DNA of 64,000 nt from Bemisia tabaci (lineage: Eukaryota > Arthropoda > Insecta > Hemiptera > Aleyrodidae). The stretch spans positions 7,130,001 to 7,194,000 of the forward strand of contig NC_092800.1 in assembly GCF_918797505.1 (NCBI RefSeq). Reading direction: 5' to 3'. Under the pieces are notes generated by a model. It was not told the origin of the DNA. It saw nothing but the letters and a program-made list of their open reading frames with translations, and made no database searches. Positions 32,776-43,712 of the stretch are shown one piece after another. The position numbers and the translations under genes were made by a program. Position 1 is the first letter of the stretch; each line of letters starts with the position of its first letter.

Positions 32776-33410
32776 GCGCGGTTTTCGCACGACACGATTG
32801 GTATTTCGCCCCCCCCCCCCCCCCCAAAAAAAAAACCCCGCGTCATTTTATCTTAAGACTCCACGACGACTTGGAAAGAATGTCGGAGGAACTTTGATCC
32901 AGGAGGGCGGGGGGGGGGGGGGGGAGGGGGGGATGACATCCAAGTTTCAACAATTTTTTCGCTCGCGATGATCGAGGGTTTCGAGGGGACGTGACCCACT
33001 GGTCGATTTCCAACCCCCACGGATGGCGAGGGGGCCGGGGGGCGATAATTCGCGTTAATTATTCGTGTCATTTCCAGATGAATTCCCGGCATAATTAATA
33101 GCTTCATTCACTCCGTCGTCCGGAGCGAGAAACCCTGCTTTCGGAGCCCGACGAAGAAGTTACCCTCCGCCCTGTTCGAAGCCGACTCGTCATCGAGCTT
33201 TGATGGTATTCTAGTCAGCATTCTTTCATCCTCCCCCGCATAAATTCCTTCTCTAGTGATGCAATGCTCCCAGCCGTCCAAAGCAGGATTGCCGGACAGC
33301 TTAATCTTCGAGATTCCACGTTGAAAAAATGGGGAAGAGGAAGAGAACAGGCAAATGGACTTAAGACACACATCTTAACTGTTATACGTAAGAAACAGGG
33401 AGCTCAAAGA
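32776..33410. other. GC-rich non-coding stretch with homopolymers
   Basis: Contains a C run (32809-32825), an A run and a G run (32909-32929). Around 33000-33110 GC-rich text surrounds GCGTTAATTATTCG and CATAATTAATAGC, which are TAATTA-type homeodomain cores. Minus-strand open frames here reflect base composition. AGGATTGCC near 33286 may be the left end of a family E element whose right end is near 33768. Confidence 0.45.
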
Positions 33411-33760
33411 AATTCCCTAACTTTCCCCCACAAATTCCCTAACTTTTCTCGGTCGTTAGAAATTCCCTGACTTTCCCTCACAAAATTCCTGACTTCTCGG
33501 TCGTTAGAAATTCCCTTACTTTCCCCACAAATTCCGCAACTTTTTTCGGTCGTTGGAAATTCCCTGACTTTCCCTCACAAATTCCCCAACTTTTCTCGGT
33601 CGTTAGAAATTCCCTGAATATTCCCCACAAATTCCCCGACTTTTCCCAGTCATCACAAATTCCCTAACCTTTCTCGGTTGTTAAACGTTATCTGACTTTT
33701 CCCGATCATTGCAAATTCCCTGACTTTCCCAAATTTCCCCGGTTTCCCAGACCGCCGGCA
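33411..33760. repeat. Minisatellite, ~49-bp unit, about 6-7 copies
   Basis: Repeated unit of the form AATTCCCTGACTTTCCCTCA then CAAATTCCCCAACTTTTCTC and GGTCGTTAGA. Unit starts are near 33411, 33461, 33509, 33558, 33608 and 33657. The CCTGACTTT phrase and the closing CCGGCAACC suggest an expanded family E interior. Confidence 0.85.
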
Positions 33761-34679
33761 ACCGTGCAAACGCCGTCCATCCACGCTCACACGACACCCC
33801 TCGATAAAAGCCGCAGATAGGTCTGTGCTCTGGTTACTCCAGAACCCGATCGACCGGAGACGCTGGATCCCACCCCGGCGTCGACCCGGCAACGCTGGGG
33901 CGCGGGGACCCGCGACTTCCGCGAACCGCCCCCACCCTCGACGCCGGGGCGGGGGCGGGGGGCGCGGCGACCCGTCTGGCGCCCGACTGCGTGGCGCCCC
34001 CGCCCCCTCCCGCCGCCCGCTTCGGCGACCGTTACCCCCGGAACGACACCCCGAACGGGCCCGCGCCACGCACGCAAGGCAACCCACCCCCGATAGGCCG
34101 CCCTGGTCCACGGCTTCCGCGCCGCACAGTGGAACGAGTCAATTGAAGAGGTCGGACATGAATTTTTTTACTAAAACTGTGAATTTTGATGTCTAATTCG
34201 TTACATTTTAAATTACGAAGGGTGTTAAGGAAAGGAAATTTCACGAGAAAACCAATGGAGCCACTTTCAAAACCTCAAAGTTTTGTATGAACGGAGTTGT
34301 AACCGTTTAAAGTTTGCAAATTTTGTCCGACCTCTCCTCTTGACTCGATCCACTGTGCGCCGGTGGTGGTGGTGGTGGTGGTGGTGCCTTCGCCGCCCGA
34401 GTCTAGTGCTCGGCAAACAGAGCGTGTGAAAATTCTAACGGCTTGCGGTGCCCTTAAATTAATTGCTACGCAACAGCGCTGCTCGGCTTCGGAGCGGGGG
34501 GCGGGGTGGGGGAAGGGGGATGGTGCGCCGCAACGAATTTCATTTCGGGGTTCGTGAGCTTTTCCTCCGGAGAAGCCAAGATGCGAGCGAACCTGTGTGG
34601 AAACGCCGATTCCACTCGCGGTAAGTTCCTGATTCTTGACGCCTTGTTCGTTTCGGAACCGCATCCCTGCGTTCGTGAA
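33761..34679. other. CpG-rich island and simple repeats
   Basis: 33780-34130 is extremely GC- and CpG-rich, with open frames in several registers on both strands; none has a recognisable domain. A (GGT)n microsatellite lies at about 34361-34386. A second GC-rich patch is at 34480-34560. It may be a promoter or enhancer island; no exon can be defined. Confidence 0.45.
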
Positions 34680-35124
34680 CAGGGTGTCTACTAAAACATG
34701 CTGGCCATAAATTAGTAATTTTACAGTACTTTTTCAGGACACTTCTAAGAAATTCAGTTCCTCCTCAACAGAAAAATGCAGTCCTTTGTAAGTACCTTCA
34801 TTTGACGAATTTCGAAAAATTTCAAAAATTTGAATTTCTCGCTCAAATTGCGACAACAACGACAGGGAGAGAGAGAGAGAGAGAAAAAAAAATTGATCAA
34901 AATTCCGGACCTTCTTGCGGAATTTCCGCTCTTTCCAGTACTTTCAGCCCGCCCTTACAAAATCAGTACTATTTCCAAAAATTCCGAACTTTCAGACACC
35001 CTGATTCGCGAGAAGGTAGTCAAAATTCCGGACCTTCTTGCGGAATTTCCGCTCTTTTCAGTACTTCCGGCCCGCCCTTACAAAAGCAATACTATTTCCG
35101 AAAATTCCGGACTTACAGACACCC
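34680..35124. mobile_element. Family C element with internal tandem duplication (~445 bp)
   Basis: Starts CAGGGTGTCTACTAAAACAT and ends near ACTTACAGACACCCA. Typical family C interior: repeated CAGTAC phrases, CTCGCTCAAATTGCGACAA, TTGCGGAATTTCCGC and CCGCCCTTACAAAA. The AAAATTCCGGACCTTCTTGC block of about 120 bp occurs twice in tandem. A GA microsatellite is at 34867-34884. Confidence 0.85.
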
Positions 35125-36202
35125 ATATTCGCGAGAAGGTAGAAAAGGAGGAGCTCAGCGTTTAAAACACTCTGCCGCTAATTTCTATTTTTGCCGGTCC
35201 TTCTAGTAAGGTGTCAAAATCGTTTTGACTGTCGCGATTCTCATGCTTATCTCGGTCTGTAGCAGCCTTACTTTCGGGTCATTTTTACAGCCACATTAAA
35301 AATAAATAAAATGCTTGGCTGAAATTACGAGTAAAAAATTAAGGTAAAACTGCGTGCACTAAACGGTCGTACTGAGGTAGAACTTCGGGTTTGCTTTACA
35401 CCTCACCATCGAAACAGCAACAAGTGGGTGGTGGGTGGGTGCGTCATAGGTTCGGCCCTGTCTCACACTCCTTCCTCCCTTTTTGCTAGTGTGATGAACT
35501 AACATGTCTCGAAACCTTCCGCTCGCATTCGTCAACAGTGCTCACATTTCATTTAATGAAAAGAGCATCATCCGGCTGAAAAGCAACTCCGTGATGAGAC
35601 AAGTGCCGCATAACAGAAATACGTTCATTGGAAAAAAATAAGACATTGGATGTAGAGGAAAAAAAGGAAAAGGAAATCCTCTCAAATTAGGAGGCTTGGT
35701 TCTTGATTTAAGTTTAAATCTGATTGAATCAAGAGTCCTTATTCTTGTCAATGTTTTCATGAGTCTGGACTCTAGATACAATGTGTTTTTTTTCCAGTGT
35801 TTCCTTGCCTTTCTCCGAGTTCAGATCCCCAAGTTTTCTTCGAACAATTTTAGGAAAATTACGTAATTTGTAGGACGACAGGATACGCCCATTATCCCTC
35901 GGAGATAGACTAAATCGATGCAAAATGACGCGTAAATCATCACTTTTGAAAAATCTAATTTCTTCTGGTTACTGAGTCAATTTCGTTCTTTCGATTCTTT
36001 CATTACCCCGTTTTCCGAGAAGTAATTTTTTCTCCTGACGTTTGCCAGATTGACCGGATAAAACAGGTTCGATCTCCCCCGACTTTCCCCGTTTTTCCCA
36101 TTCCTTAATTTGCTCCCCTAGACTTTCTCTATTTTCTCTTGCAAATATTTTACTCCCTTGGACGCGGACGAAGATTTTTCGCTGACAAAAATTGTACCTA
36201 AA
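35125..36202. other. Non-coding stretch with one broken family B copy
   Basis: Apart from the family B fragment (35626-35799) I see no gene or repeat. Open frames on the minus strand from 35542 to 36205 lack recognisable motifs. Confidence 0.45.
35626..35799. mobile_element. Family B element, left arm deleted
   Basis: The right half is intact: GATTTAAGTTTAAATCTGAT, TTGAATCAAGAGTC, CTTGTCAATGTTTTCATGAG and TTTTTTTTCCAGTG. The left arm keeps only GGAAAAAAATAAGACATTGG followed by A-rich text, so the fold-back is destroyed. Confidence 0.8.
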
Positions 36203-36622
36203 CAAGGGTGTCTACGAAAAAACGCTGGCCAAAAATTAGTACTCATACAAAAAATTTTCAGTGCATTCCCAAAAAACTCGGTACCTTCTTAAAAAAACAA
36301 TCCAGTACTTCCATTTGAGAAAGTTAAAAATTCCGCTTGATTGCGGCAAAAATGACGCTAACACAAAATGTCATTCGTGGCTTCATGGCTTCAAGATTAA
36401 CTGACTGCACGATCACGATTTACCAGGTAAATACTACTCTAAGGATCAACGCACAGGAAGATCGCATTCTTTTCAGGCTTTATTAAAAAACACGCGTGGT
36501 ATAAACGAAAAAATTCCGAACCTTCTTACGGAATTTCCGCACCTATACGGCGCTTCCGGACCGCCCTTAAAAAATCAGTCATATTTCCGAACTTTCCGGA
36601 AATTCCGGACTGGTAGACACAC
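36203..36622. mobile_element. Family C element (~420 bp)
   Basis: Starts AAGGGTGTCTACGAAAAAAC and ends ACTGGTAGACACAC. It carries CTGGCCAAAAATTAGTACTC, TTACGGAATTTCCGCACC and GGACCGCCCTTAAAAAATC. Confidence 0.85.
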
Positions 36623-36675
36623 GGTCGCGAACTTGACCCGTTCGATCACTTCCCGGTATTTCCGCATTTCCCGGA

Positions 36676-37195
36676 CAGGGTGTCTATTAGAACAGGCTGG
36701 CCAAAGATCAGTACTTTCCCAAGAAATTCAGTACCTCCTCGATAGAAAAATTGCAGTGTTTTTCCAGTACCTCCATTCAACGAAATTCGAACATTTTCAA
36801 AAATTTGAATTCCTCGCTCAGGAATGAAAAACATTCACAGGGTGTCTAGTATTTAGTAATTTTGAAAAATCCTGACATTTTTCTGATATTTTATACAATA
36901 TTCCTGATTTTTTCAATTGAAAATTCCTGATATTTTCCTGATTTTCCTCGACTCCTGGCACGGTAGGCAAATAGCAGTAAGACTTTCTCCGCTGAGGAGA
37001 TTTGCGTAAGAAAAATTCCTGATAAAACGTCCGATTCTCCGATTCTCCTGATCGGCTGATATTTTCCGGTTTTTCCTGATGCTAGACACCCTGAATTTCA
37101 GGGCCTCCTTGCGTTTTTCAGTACTTCCGGACCGCCTTTAAAAAACCAGTACTGTTTCCGGACTTTTCAGAAATTCCGGACTTGTAGACACCCTG
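36676..37195. mobile_element. Family C element split by a family D insertion; 6-bp target duplication
   Basis: Left end CAGGGTGTCTATTAGAACAG at 36676, right end CGGACTTGTAGACACCCTG at 37195. Flanks are CCCGGA at 36670-36675 and CCCGGA at 37196-37201, an exact 6-bp duplication. A second complete CAGGGTGTC…GACACCCTG element occupies 36838-37093 inside it. Confidence 0.85.
36838..37093. mobile_element. Family D element (256 bp) nested in family C
   Basis: Same CAGGGTGTCTA/TAGACACCCTG ends as family C but an unrelated interior with repeated TTCCTGATATTTTCCTGATT phrases. Its flanks are the two halves of a C element. A related, degraded copy is near 58255-58571. Confidence 0.8.
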
Positions 37196-37619
37196 CCCGG
37201 AGACGGAAACCCTCCGAACTCCGACCGGGATCTCGCGACCCGCGAGATCCGCCGAGGAAACCTCGCCGGCTGCGACGAGGATGGCTACACGGCCGCCCGC
37301 GACACGGCACGACACCGCGGGAGGCGTCGAAAAATCAATAGAACGCAATCAGCTAAATGCATTCATAATTAAATGCACGCGGCAATTATTCGCGGGGGAG
37401 AGTTCTTACGACTACGACAACCCCTCTCGCTCCTTCACGAGTCTCGCCCCCTCCCCCGTCGTTTCCGCCGAACCGATCGGGCTCCTTATACCCCACTTGG
37501 GGGGTGCTCAGCGCCGGAGTTTAACGACCCACTGACTCCGTTAAGTTCACCGCGCCGCCGGATCAGGCCGGGTCACACAATCAAACTGAACCTATCCTGG
37601 TAGCGAGAAACATTCCGGA
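37196..37619. other. GC-rich unique stretch with AT-core sites
   Basis: CpG-rich sequence interrupted by ATGCATTCATAATTAAATGC and GGCAATTATTCGCGG, which resemble clustered homeodomain sites. Open frames on both strands are composition-driven. No exon is supported. Confidence 0.4.
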
Positions 37620-38025
37620 TGCGGTACTTTTTCAGTACATTCTCAAGAGGTTCAGTACTTCCTCAACAGAAAAATTCAGTACTTTTTCGGTATCATCACT
37701 TGACGAAATTCGAAAACTCTCAAAAGTTTGAAATTCTCGCTCGAATTGCGACAAAATTGACGCAGCCACAAAATTGCATTGGTGGCTTGAATCAACGCGC
37801 AAGGGGTTGGATACTTTCCAGGCTTCGGTAAAAAACGCGCGTGGAATGAGGGAAGAATTTCCGAACCTTCTTTTGGAATTTTCGCACTTCTTCGATGCTT
37901 CCGGACGGCCCTTAAAAAATCAATACTATAATTCCGGACCTTTCGGCGGAATCTCCGCACTTTCTCAGTACTTCCGAACCACCCTAAAAAATCAGAACTA
38001 TTATCCCGGGCAAGGAGACACCCTA
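37620..38025. mobile_element. Family C element lacking its left end (~406 bp)
   Basis: Begins inside the family at GCGGTACTTTTTCAGTACAT and ends CAAGGAGACACCCT. The interior TTCTCGCTCGAATTGCGACA and GACGGCCCTTAAAAAATCAA is typical. It has a partial second copy of the TTCCGGACC block. Confidence 0.8.
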
Positions 38026-38387
38026 CTTACTTAAGAGAAGATGATTCCATTTTAAACGCGTGAAACATCGAACGTTCCGCCAGTCGAGACTCCTAGATCC
38101 GGGGTTCCCGATTCCCTACGGGTCAGTATCCGAAGCAACAGGAGAGAAGGATCCTGAGAGAAAGCTGGCGGGAGAGGTTTTTCCTCGACTCCGGCGGAGG
38201 AAAATTCGCGAGACGACCGGAGCGCCTTGCCGGATGGCGAGGAAACTCGTAAAACGCGTTTACGGGCTCTCGCCAGCCACATAAAATCGTCGGAAACACA
38301 ATGACCGATTTTTTTTTACTTTATTCTTTTTTTACGGTCGCGAGCAGCGACGTCGTCGGACTCGGGGTCGGCCCGTAAATCCGCGCA
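38026..38387. other. Unique stretch, no gene supported
   Basis: Moderately GC-rich. Overlapping open frames on both strands (38052-38284) lack motifs. Plus-strand TTTTTTTTACTTTATTC near 38310 is simple sequence. Confidence 0.4.
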
Positions 38388-38765
38388 TTGCGATACATCG
38401 ATTGATCTGCCATTTAAACCTAAGGAAAAGGATCGATAGGCAAAGTGTTCGCCACGAACACCTCAATAATCGATTCTTTACCACGGCTTCAAATGGGGAA
38501 ACATCGATAATCGATCGTGCACGCCTCGCTACTGCCATGAATCATAGGAGAAGCAATTACTTGACCTACCCCATGGAGCGTATTTTGGCTCTGGATCATG
38601 TACAGTAACACTCATGTGGCGAGGCGTGAATGATTATCGATATTTCTCCATTTGAAGCTACGGTAAAAATCGATTATTAAGGTGTTCGTTGCGAACACCT
38701 TGTTTATCGATCCTTTTCCATAGGTTTAAATGGCAGAGCATTCGATAAATCGAAAAGCACTGCAA
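38388..38765. repeat. Family M inverted pair (two ~150-bp arms)
   Basis: Arm 1 (about 38388-38536) holds CATCGATTGATCTGCCATTT, GGAAAAGGATCGATAGGC, GTGTTCGCCACGAACAC and CACGCCTCGC. Arm 2 (about 38617-38765) is its inverted complement: GCGAGGCGTGAATGATTATC, GTGTTCGTTGCGAACAC, GATCCTTTTCCATAGG. An ~80-bp spacer separates them. Single units occur at 31815 and 41340. Confidence 0.85.
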
Positions 38766-40038
38766 AGGAACGTAACATTATTCAAATGCTGCAAAATTGA
38801 CCCGTACAATTCAAATTACCGGGAAAATTTACCCCGGGAATCGACCAAAGTGCCTCCGATGTTAGCACGGGATCAGAAATGCGATGGGTGAGAGTTTCGA
38901 TAAAATATTCCCAAGATTCTCCCAGTACAAATGTAAATTTCGAGATGAGATTTAATGTAGCAACATAAAAATGTAGTTCTAGCCCTTGGACCCGGAGTTA
39001 CTCTTCAGTGTTCAAGCATAGGATGACTGTGAGATGAAGCATTTGCTAAAAAGACGCAACTATTTCGACCTCTAGGACGGTCAAGTTGCCTACCTGGAAA
39101 ATTGAAGGAGCTCCGCTTTTCGCAGTCTCTCGTGAAAGGAAACGTAAAAATGAAATCCTTTAAATTTAATTTTGAATGTGCTATTGTCAGAAAACCGATT
39201 GATTGAAACTGAGTTTTAGAAAAAAAAAGCAATAGCTTCACTCAACAAATATGTATCTCATGTTCGCAGTTTTAAATAAACATCGCGGTTCCATCAATTC
39301 CTTTATGTATTAGCAATGGATGGCGTGATGCTAAAATATTTTATATTGGTAATTTCAGATACAAAAACAAAGAACTAAAACATAGCCACGCTCGCATTCA
39401 ATCGCGAGTCTCCTGTGCGATGAGAGATCTTAAAGAGTGATGCGCCTTCAATTTTTCAAGTAGGCCAAATGACCATCCCAGGAGTTGAAATAGTTGCATG
39501 TTGGGTCCGAACCCAAGTGACAGTGGGTGGTCGTTGAGAATTCGACCCACTCACGCTTGATCACACAGACTTCTTAATAAATGGTATATTTTTGACGGTA
39601 AAAGCCCACTGATTAGCCTGGCTTCCGTTTTGAGCGGAAACTTTCCACTTATAGAGGAAAAAAAGGTAGAAAATCCAAAATATCAACTGGCAAAATGTAT
39701 TAAATAATAATATCTCAACGAAACATCGGTAATTCTTGAACACAAAAGAGAGATGTGAAACATTTTTATCATTTATCCGTTAATATCTCCAGATTCATCA
39801 AGATTTTCCGCGAAAAACTCCCACCGCGCCCTTAACTTTCCTCCACAAAATTCCAATATCTTGACTTTTCCGGTTCTTGTTGAGATCCTTCAGCTCTGAC
39901 AGGAAGTCATTGATATAATTCCTATAAATAACCCGACGAAAAAGAGACAAATCTATATATATGCATTCCACTCCGCAGAAGGCTCTCTTTTTGTTTCGAA
40001 AGTAAATTATTATTTGTCATTAAAATGAAAACTTCGGG
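38766..40038. other. Unique AT-rich stretch, no gene seen
   Basis: Near 39440 is ATGCGCCTTCAATTTTTCAA followed by GAAATAGTTGCATGTTGGG, related to motifs at 2.1, 3.3 and 63.7 kb. I see no exon or transposon in the rest. Confidence 0.45.
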
Positions 40039-40299
40039 ATATCGTCACCTTCCAGGCAAAGTATCACAAGCGCCATGCGACGTTTAAAAAATTCCGCCGC
40101 CATTTTATTTCTTTACTGAGAAATTGTTGGTTGAATCTGTTTGGAAATATCACTAAATTTTATCGGCAGCACAAAGAAAATTCAGTGAAATTTTCGGACA
40201 GCTTCGTTGAACAATTTCTCTGTAAAAAAATAAAATGGCGGCGGAAATTTTTAAACGTCGCATGGCGCTTGTGATACTTTGCCTGGAAGGTGACGATAT
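40039..40299. mobile_element. Family L fold-back MITE with near-perfect ends (261 bp)
   Basis: Left ATATCGTCACCTTCCAGGCA and right TGCCTGGAAGGTGACGATAT are perfect inverted complements. Pairing continues through AAGTATCACAAGCGCCATGC to AAATAAAATGG-type text, about 100 bp per arm. Much better conserved than the intron 1 copy at 30755, suggesting more recent activity. Confidence 0.92.
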
Positions 40300-41339
40300 G
40301 ATGATAAAACCCACGTAGGAGGGTCCCAGCCTTTCGCAAAAAATCCTTTGACATTTCCTGAAAGTATGTAGTGAAGTTTTTTCCTATTACTTTATTTTTC
40401 GGCTTAGGCATTCTGAGAACTTACATTCTTGAAAAAAACTTTACATAACATTACAAAATATTAAATTAAAAGTTAAGACCACTTACTGTAGGGGAGCGGG
40501 TAATAATAAGGTTGGAAAATGATTTTGAAGGTTCAATCACTGATCCTGAAACAGAAGAACAGCAGATCTGATTAAATTAGAGTCGGATAAAACGCAACGA
40601 GCAAGACAGGACACATTATTCGCCGAATACCTTGGCAAAAATGATCAGCTTTTCGTTTATTAGTATTTCATGAACACATTAAATTTGAAGTTTAGTTTGG
40701 AATAATTACCAACACTCAGAGATGCATCATACCTTTTATCTCATCATGAATTCTATAACTTGTCAAAGTATTTAGCACATTATTTCTCCTAATACTACAT
40801 TTCAGAATTTAACGCGCGAAGTCTCTTGACATTGAAAATATTTTGAGGTTTCAGCCTACGGAGAGACTTTAAAGGTTCTGCAGAGAAATCCCGGTCCCTT
40901 AAAGTTGGAATTGGGCAAAATTCTCAAAATTACGCAAGTTTCCCCTGACTTTTCAAGAACTTTTCACTCTGTGCGTGCAACACCCGCACTTTCATCGTAG
41001 GGGCGAAAATCGTACGAGCGATTTAACATAGCAAAATTTCCTTTGATATAATATTTATTTTAGAAAGCAGTTGCGACTAATTTTCCTTGAAGTTGTATAG
41101 TATTCATGAATGAATTGCAAGGAACATTTTCTGAAAAATTGAAAGAAAAATAAATACAAGTTCCCAAGGAAATTCGTGCAATACACGAAGAACAACGTCT
41201 GTTGTTGTTGTCCTGAATATCATATGCATTCTAGAAAGCTAATAATGGCAAATTAACAATTTTTACTGAAACTTTCATCATTTTTCAACATTAACAGGTT
41301 TTCCCTGATATTTCTCGGTTATCCTCTATTGCGGCAACC
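40300..41339. other. AT-rich stretch with family E-like fragments
   Basis: TTTCCCCTGACTTTTCAAGA near 40940 and TTTTCCCTGATATTTCTCGG near 41300, the latter ending GCGGCAACCC, are decayed family E pieces. No gene is supported. Confidence 0.4.
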
Positions 41340-41432
41340 CGATTCATTTCGAACACCCTTTCCTTCGATCGATCCTTTCCCATAGGTTCAAATGGCAGAG
41401 CAATCGAAGTATCGCAAAGCTCGCCACGCCAC
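41340..41432. repeat. Family M fragment, inverted orientation
   Basis: GAACACCCTTTCCTTCGATC, GATCCTTTCCCATAGGTTC, then AAATGGCAGAGCAATCGA and TATCGCAAAGC match one arm of the 38388-38765 pair on the opposite strand. Confidence 0.7.
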
Positions 41433-41903
41433 CGCGCCGCACAGCGACGAGGCAACGCCCCTCGAGTCGAAAGCATCCCTCGGCGAAAAAAGCTCATCGT
41501 CCGGGGGGTGATTTTTTGCCGGCGACAGCAACGGTGCGTTTCCGGTTTGCTCCTCGCGACCTGGGGTTTCTTTACGATATTGCGGACGGAGCCGGAACCT
41601 GTTCCGGCCGCGTTTATGAACGTGAAAAAATTATTGTTGCGCCCCGGCGGCGTCGCGGCGGGCGGGGGGGAGGGTTGAACCGGCTCTCGACCGGGGTGCG
41701 CGGCGGGGTTGGGGGTTGGAAACGAGCGCCTGAAGATCCGCGAGTGGCCGGAGTCGCGGAGGGGGGGGGGGGGTGATTCCGCGAGCGAGCGTGGGAGACC
41801 GCGATGCACATTGCACTGCAGTTTTCCTCGCCACTGCCAAACCGTTTTCGGACCATCATAAATGAGGAGAGGATGGATATAAATCGAACGAAAATTAAAA
41901 ACA
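41433..41903. other. CpG-rich island
   Basis: Strongly GC- and CpG-rich, with a G run at 41760-41774. TTTATGAACGTGAAAAAATTATTG sits in its centre. The long minus-strand open frame at 41291-42022 spans this island, a poly(A) tract and a MITE, so it cannot be a real protein. Confidence 0.45.
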
Positions 41904-42154
41904 CACTGGGAAAAAAAAAAAAAAAAAAAAAAAAAAAAACACATTGGATCTAGAGTGCAGACTCTTGAAAACATTGACAAGAAAGAATACTCTTGATTCA
42001 ATCGGATTTTTGCTTGAATCAAAACGAAATCTGCTTAAATTCAGAGGCTTGATTCTTGATTTAAGCTAGATTCTGATTGAATCAAGAGTACTTTTTCTTG
42101 TCGATGTTTTTAGGAGTATAGACTCTAGATCCAATGTGTTTTTTTTCCCCAATG
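41904..42154. mobile_element. Family B element (251 bp)
   Basis: CACTGGG plus a ~30-base A run, then ACACATTGGATCTAGAGTGC and the inverted match ACTCTAGATCCAATGTGTTT near the right end. The arms are ~100 bp. CA occurs on both flanks (41902-41903 and 42155-42156), a possible 2-bp target duplication. Confidence 0.9.
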
Positions 42155-42934
42155 CATGAACCCATTGACGTGATTTGATTGACAACCGTGGATCGATCGA
42201 CAACTCCGTAAATCGATCCACAAACTCGTGAATCGTTCGACATAACCTGTGAGTCGATCGACAACCCCATAAATCGATCGAATTACGTCGATCGGTTCAG
42301 CGAGAAACTATTAAATTCATTGTTTAGGGTTTCCATGTCTTCATTTTTAAGATTCTTTAGATTAGATTTCCCTTGCACGGAGAAAAGTTAACGTTAACCA
42401 TTATCGCGAGGAAAATCGCTTTTGACGCAAAAGAGCAGAAAAACGTGCGAAGAACACATGATACACTTCCGTTACCTCGACAATACTTTTTCTCGCCGTG
42501 ATAATGATTGCTTTTAACAAGGAATTTATTCCTCAGAACAAGGAAAAGAGCTTCAGAGATATTCTTTTCGTAGGCTCTACAAGCACTGGCTATTACGAGA
42601 AGAAAAATAGTTGTTAAGATGATGTGACTTTATTATGAGCTCGTCGTCATTCAACTCTTTGACGAGGGAATTTTCCTTGTAGCAATGACCCGCAATTCCG
42701 AAATTTGTAATAACCCACACGGCAACGCCGAGCAGACATCGACAAGCCCTCGAATGTTAAAACAAGCGTGAATGGAAAGGTGCATCGCGGTGCAACGGAG
42801 CGGGTTGCAAGTTCCCCAGTGGAGCCCGATGACGAGTGCGTGAGGGAGAGGGGCGCAACGCGTAACGCACAGATGGCAAAACGTTTGTGGCCGTATTCGT
42901 TTCCTCTTCTCCACCCCGGGTGAATTGAATCATG
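42155..42934. other. Unique stretch with short GATCGA repeats
   Basis: 42155-42300 has six or so degenerate repeats of the form AATCGATCGACAACYC. The remainder (42750-42930) is moderately GC-rich; minus-strand open frames overlap in three registers there, with no recognisable motif. Confidence 0.4.
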
Positions 42935-43426
42935 CAGCCGTGCTTGGGAAAAACACCGTATGAGCCGCCAGACGTTGCCATATTCCCTTCGATAAAAACC
43001 TAATTTACCGGGAAAATTCTGGATAATTTTCTTCCAATGTTTCAAACTATTTTGTTCGCAATTTAATCCATAATAACTGAAAATTTCAAGGATAAATGGA
43101 CCGCGTTAAACAGAAAGGAACCAAGCCACATCTACTGTTGCCAAATTTAATCGGGCAATTTAATTTTTTACATGAAAACGGTTGTGCGGATTTTCGTGCA
43201 AATTTCAGTGAAAATTCTCCATGATACGAAGCAAATTCCTTAAAATTTTCAAAGGAATCCGAACTAATATTCTCTCGTAAAAAATTTAATTGCCCAGTTA
43301 AACTTGGCAATGCCTGACGTGGCTTGGTTCCTTTCTGTTAAACTCGGTTCAAAAGAAGATGACTTTCTTCAAAAATAAATATTTTATCGGGGGAAATTTT
43401 CAAAACCCAGGAATTTTCATCACTTT
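42935..43426. mobile_element. Family F element split by family H
   Basis: The left part GCCGTGCTTGGGAAAAACAC … GACGTTGCCATATTCCCTTC and the right part AAATATTTTATCGGGGGAAA are family F. The outer right end is eroded. Family H (43097-43350) interrupts the middle. Confidence 0.75.
43097..43350. mobile_element. Family H fold-back element (~254 bp), nested in family F
   Basis: Starts GGACCGCGTTAAACAGAAAG, ends CTTTCTGTTAAACTCGG. AACCAAGCCACATCTACTG pairs with the inverted GACGTGGCTTGGTT, and CGGGCAATTTAATTTTTTAC pairs with AAATTTAATTGCCC. Confidence 0.88.
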
Positions 43427-43479
43427 CCTCTCGATTCTCTTAAAAAACTTAGATTTTTCTTAGGGGTTCGGAGGAGAAA

Positions 43480-43712
43480 CACTGAAAAAAAAAAGTTTAT
43501 TGGATCCTGAGTCCCGACGCTTAAAAAAATTGACAAAAAAACCCACTCTTGGTCCAATCAGATTTTTGATTGATTCGAGAGCCAAGCCTCGAGCCAATTT
43601 GAGCGGATTTCCTGTTGATTCCAGCAAAAATCCGATTGATCAAGAGTATTTTTTACTGTCAAATTTTTTTTTATAAGTCTAGACTCTGTATCTAGGAAAC
43701 TTCTTTTTATAC
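43480..43712. mobile_element. Family B element, degraded (~233 bp)
   Basis: CACTGAAAAAAAAAAGTTTATTGG, GAGTCCCGACGCTTAAAAAA, TTTGATTGATTCGAGAGCC and AGTCTAGACTCTGTATCTAG retain the family pattern with many substitutions; the right terminus is lost. Confidence 0.7.

Noticed and set aside
33653..34196. Overlapping 96-152-residue Arg/Pro/Gly-rich frames in the CpG island
   Set aside because: Several frames are open on both strands together, as expected from very high GC content; they also run into the minisatellite.
34802..35206. 134- and 111-residue frames with internally repeated peptide text
   Set aside because: They are translations of the tandemly duplicated part of a family C transposon.
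41291..42022. 243-residue minus-strand open frame, the longest in the window
   Set aside because: It runs through a poly(A) tract, a family B MITE, a CpG island and a family M fragment; a chance open frame.
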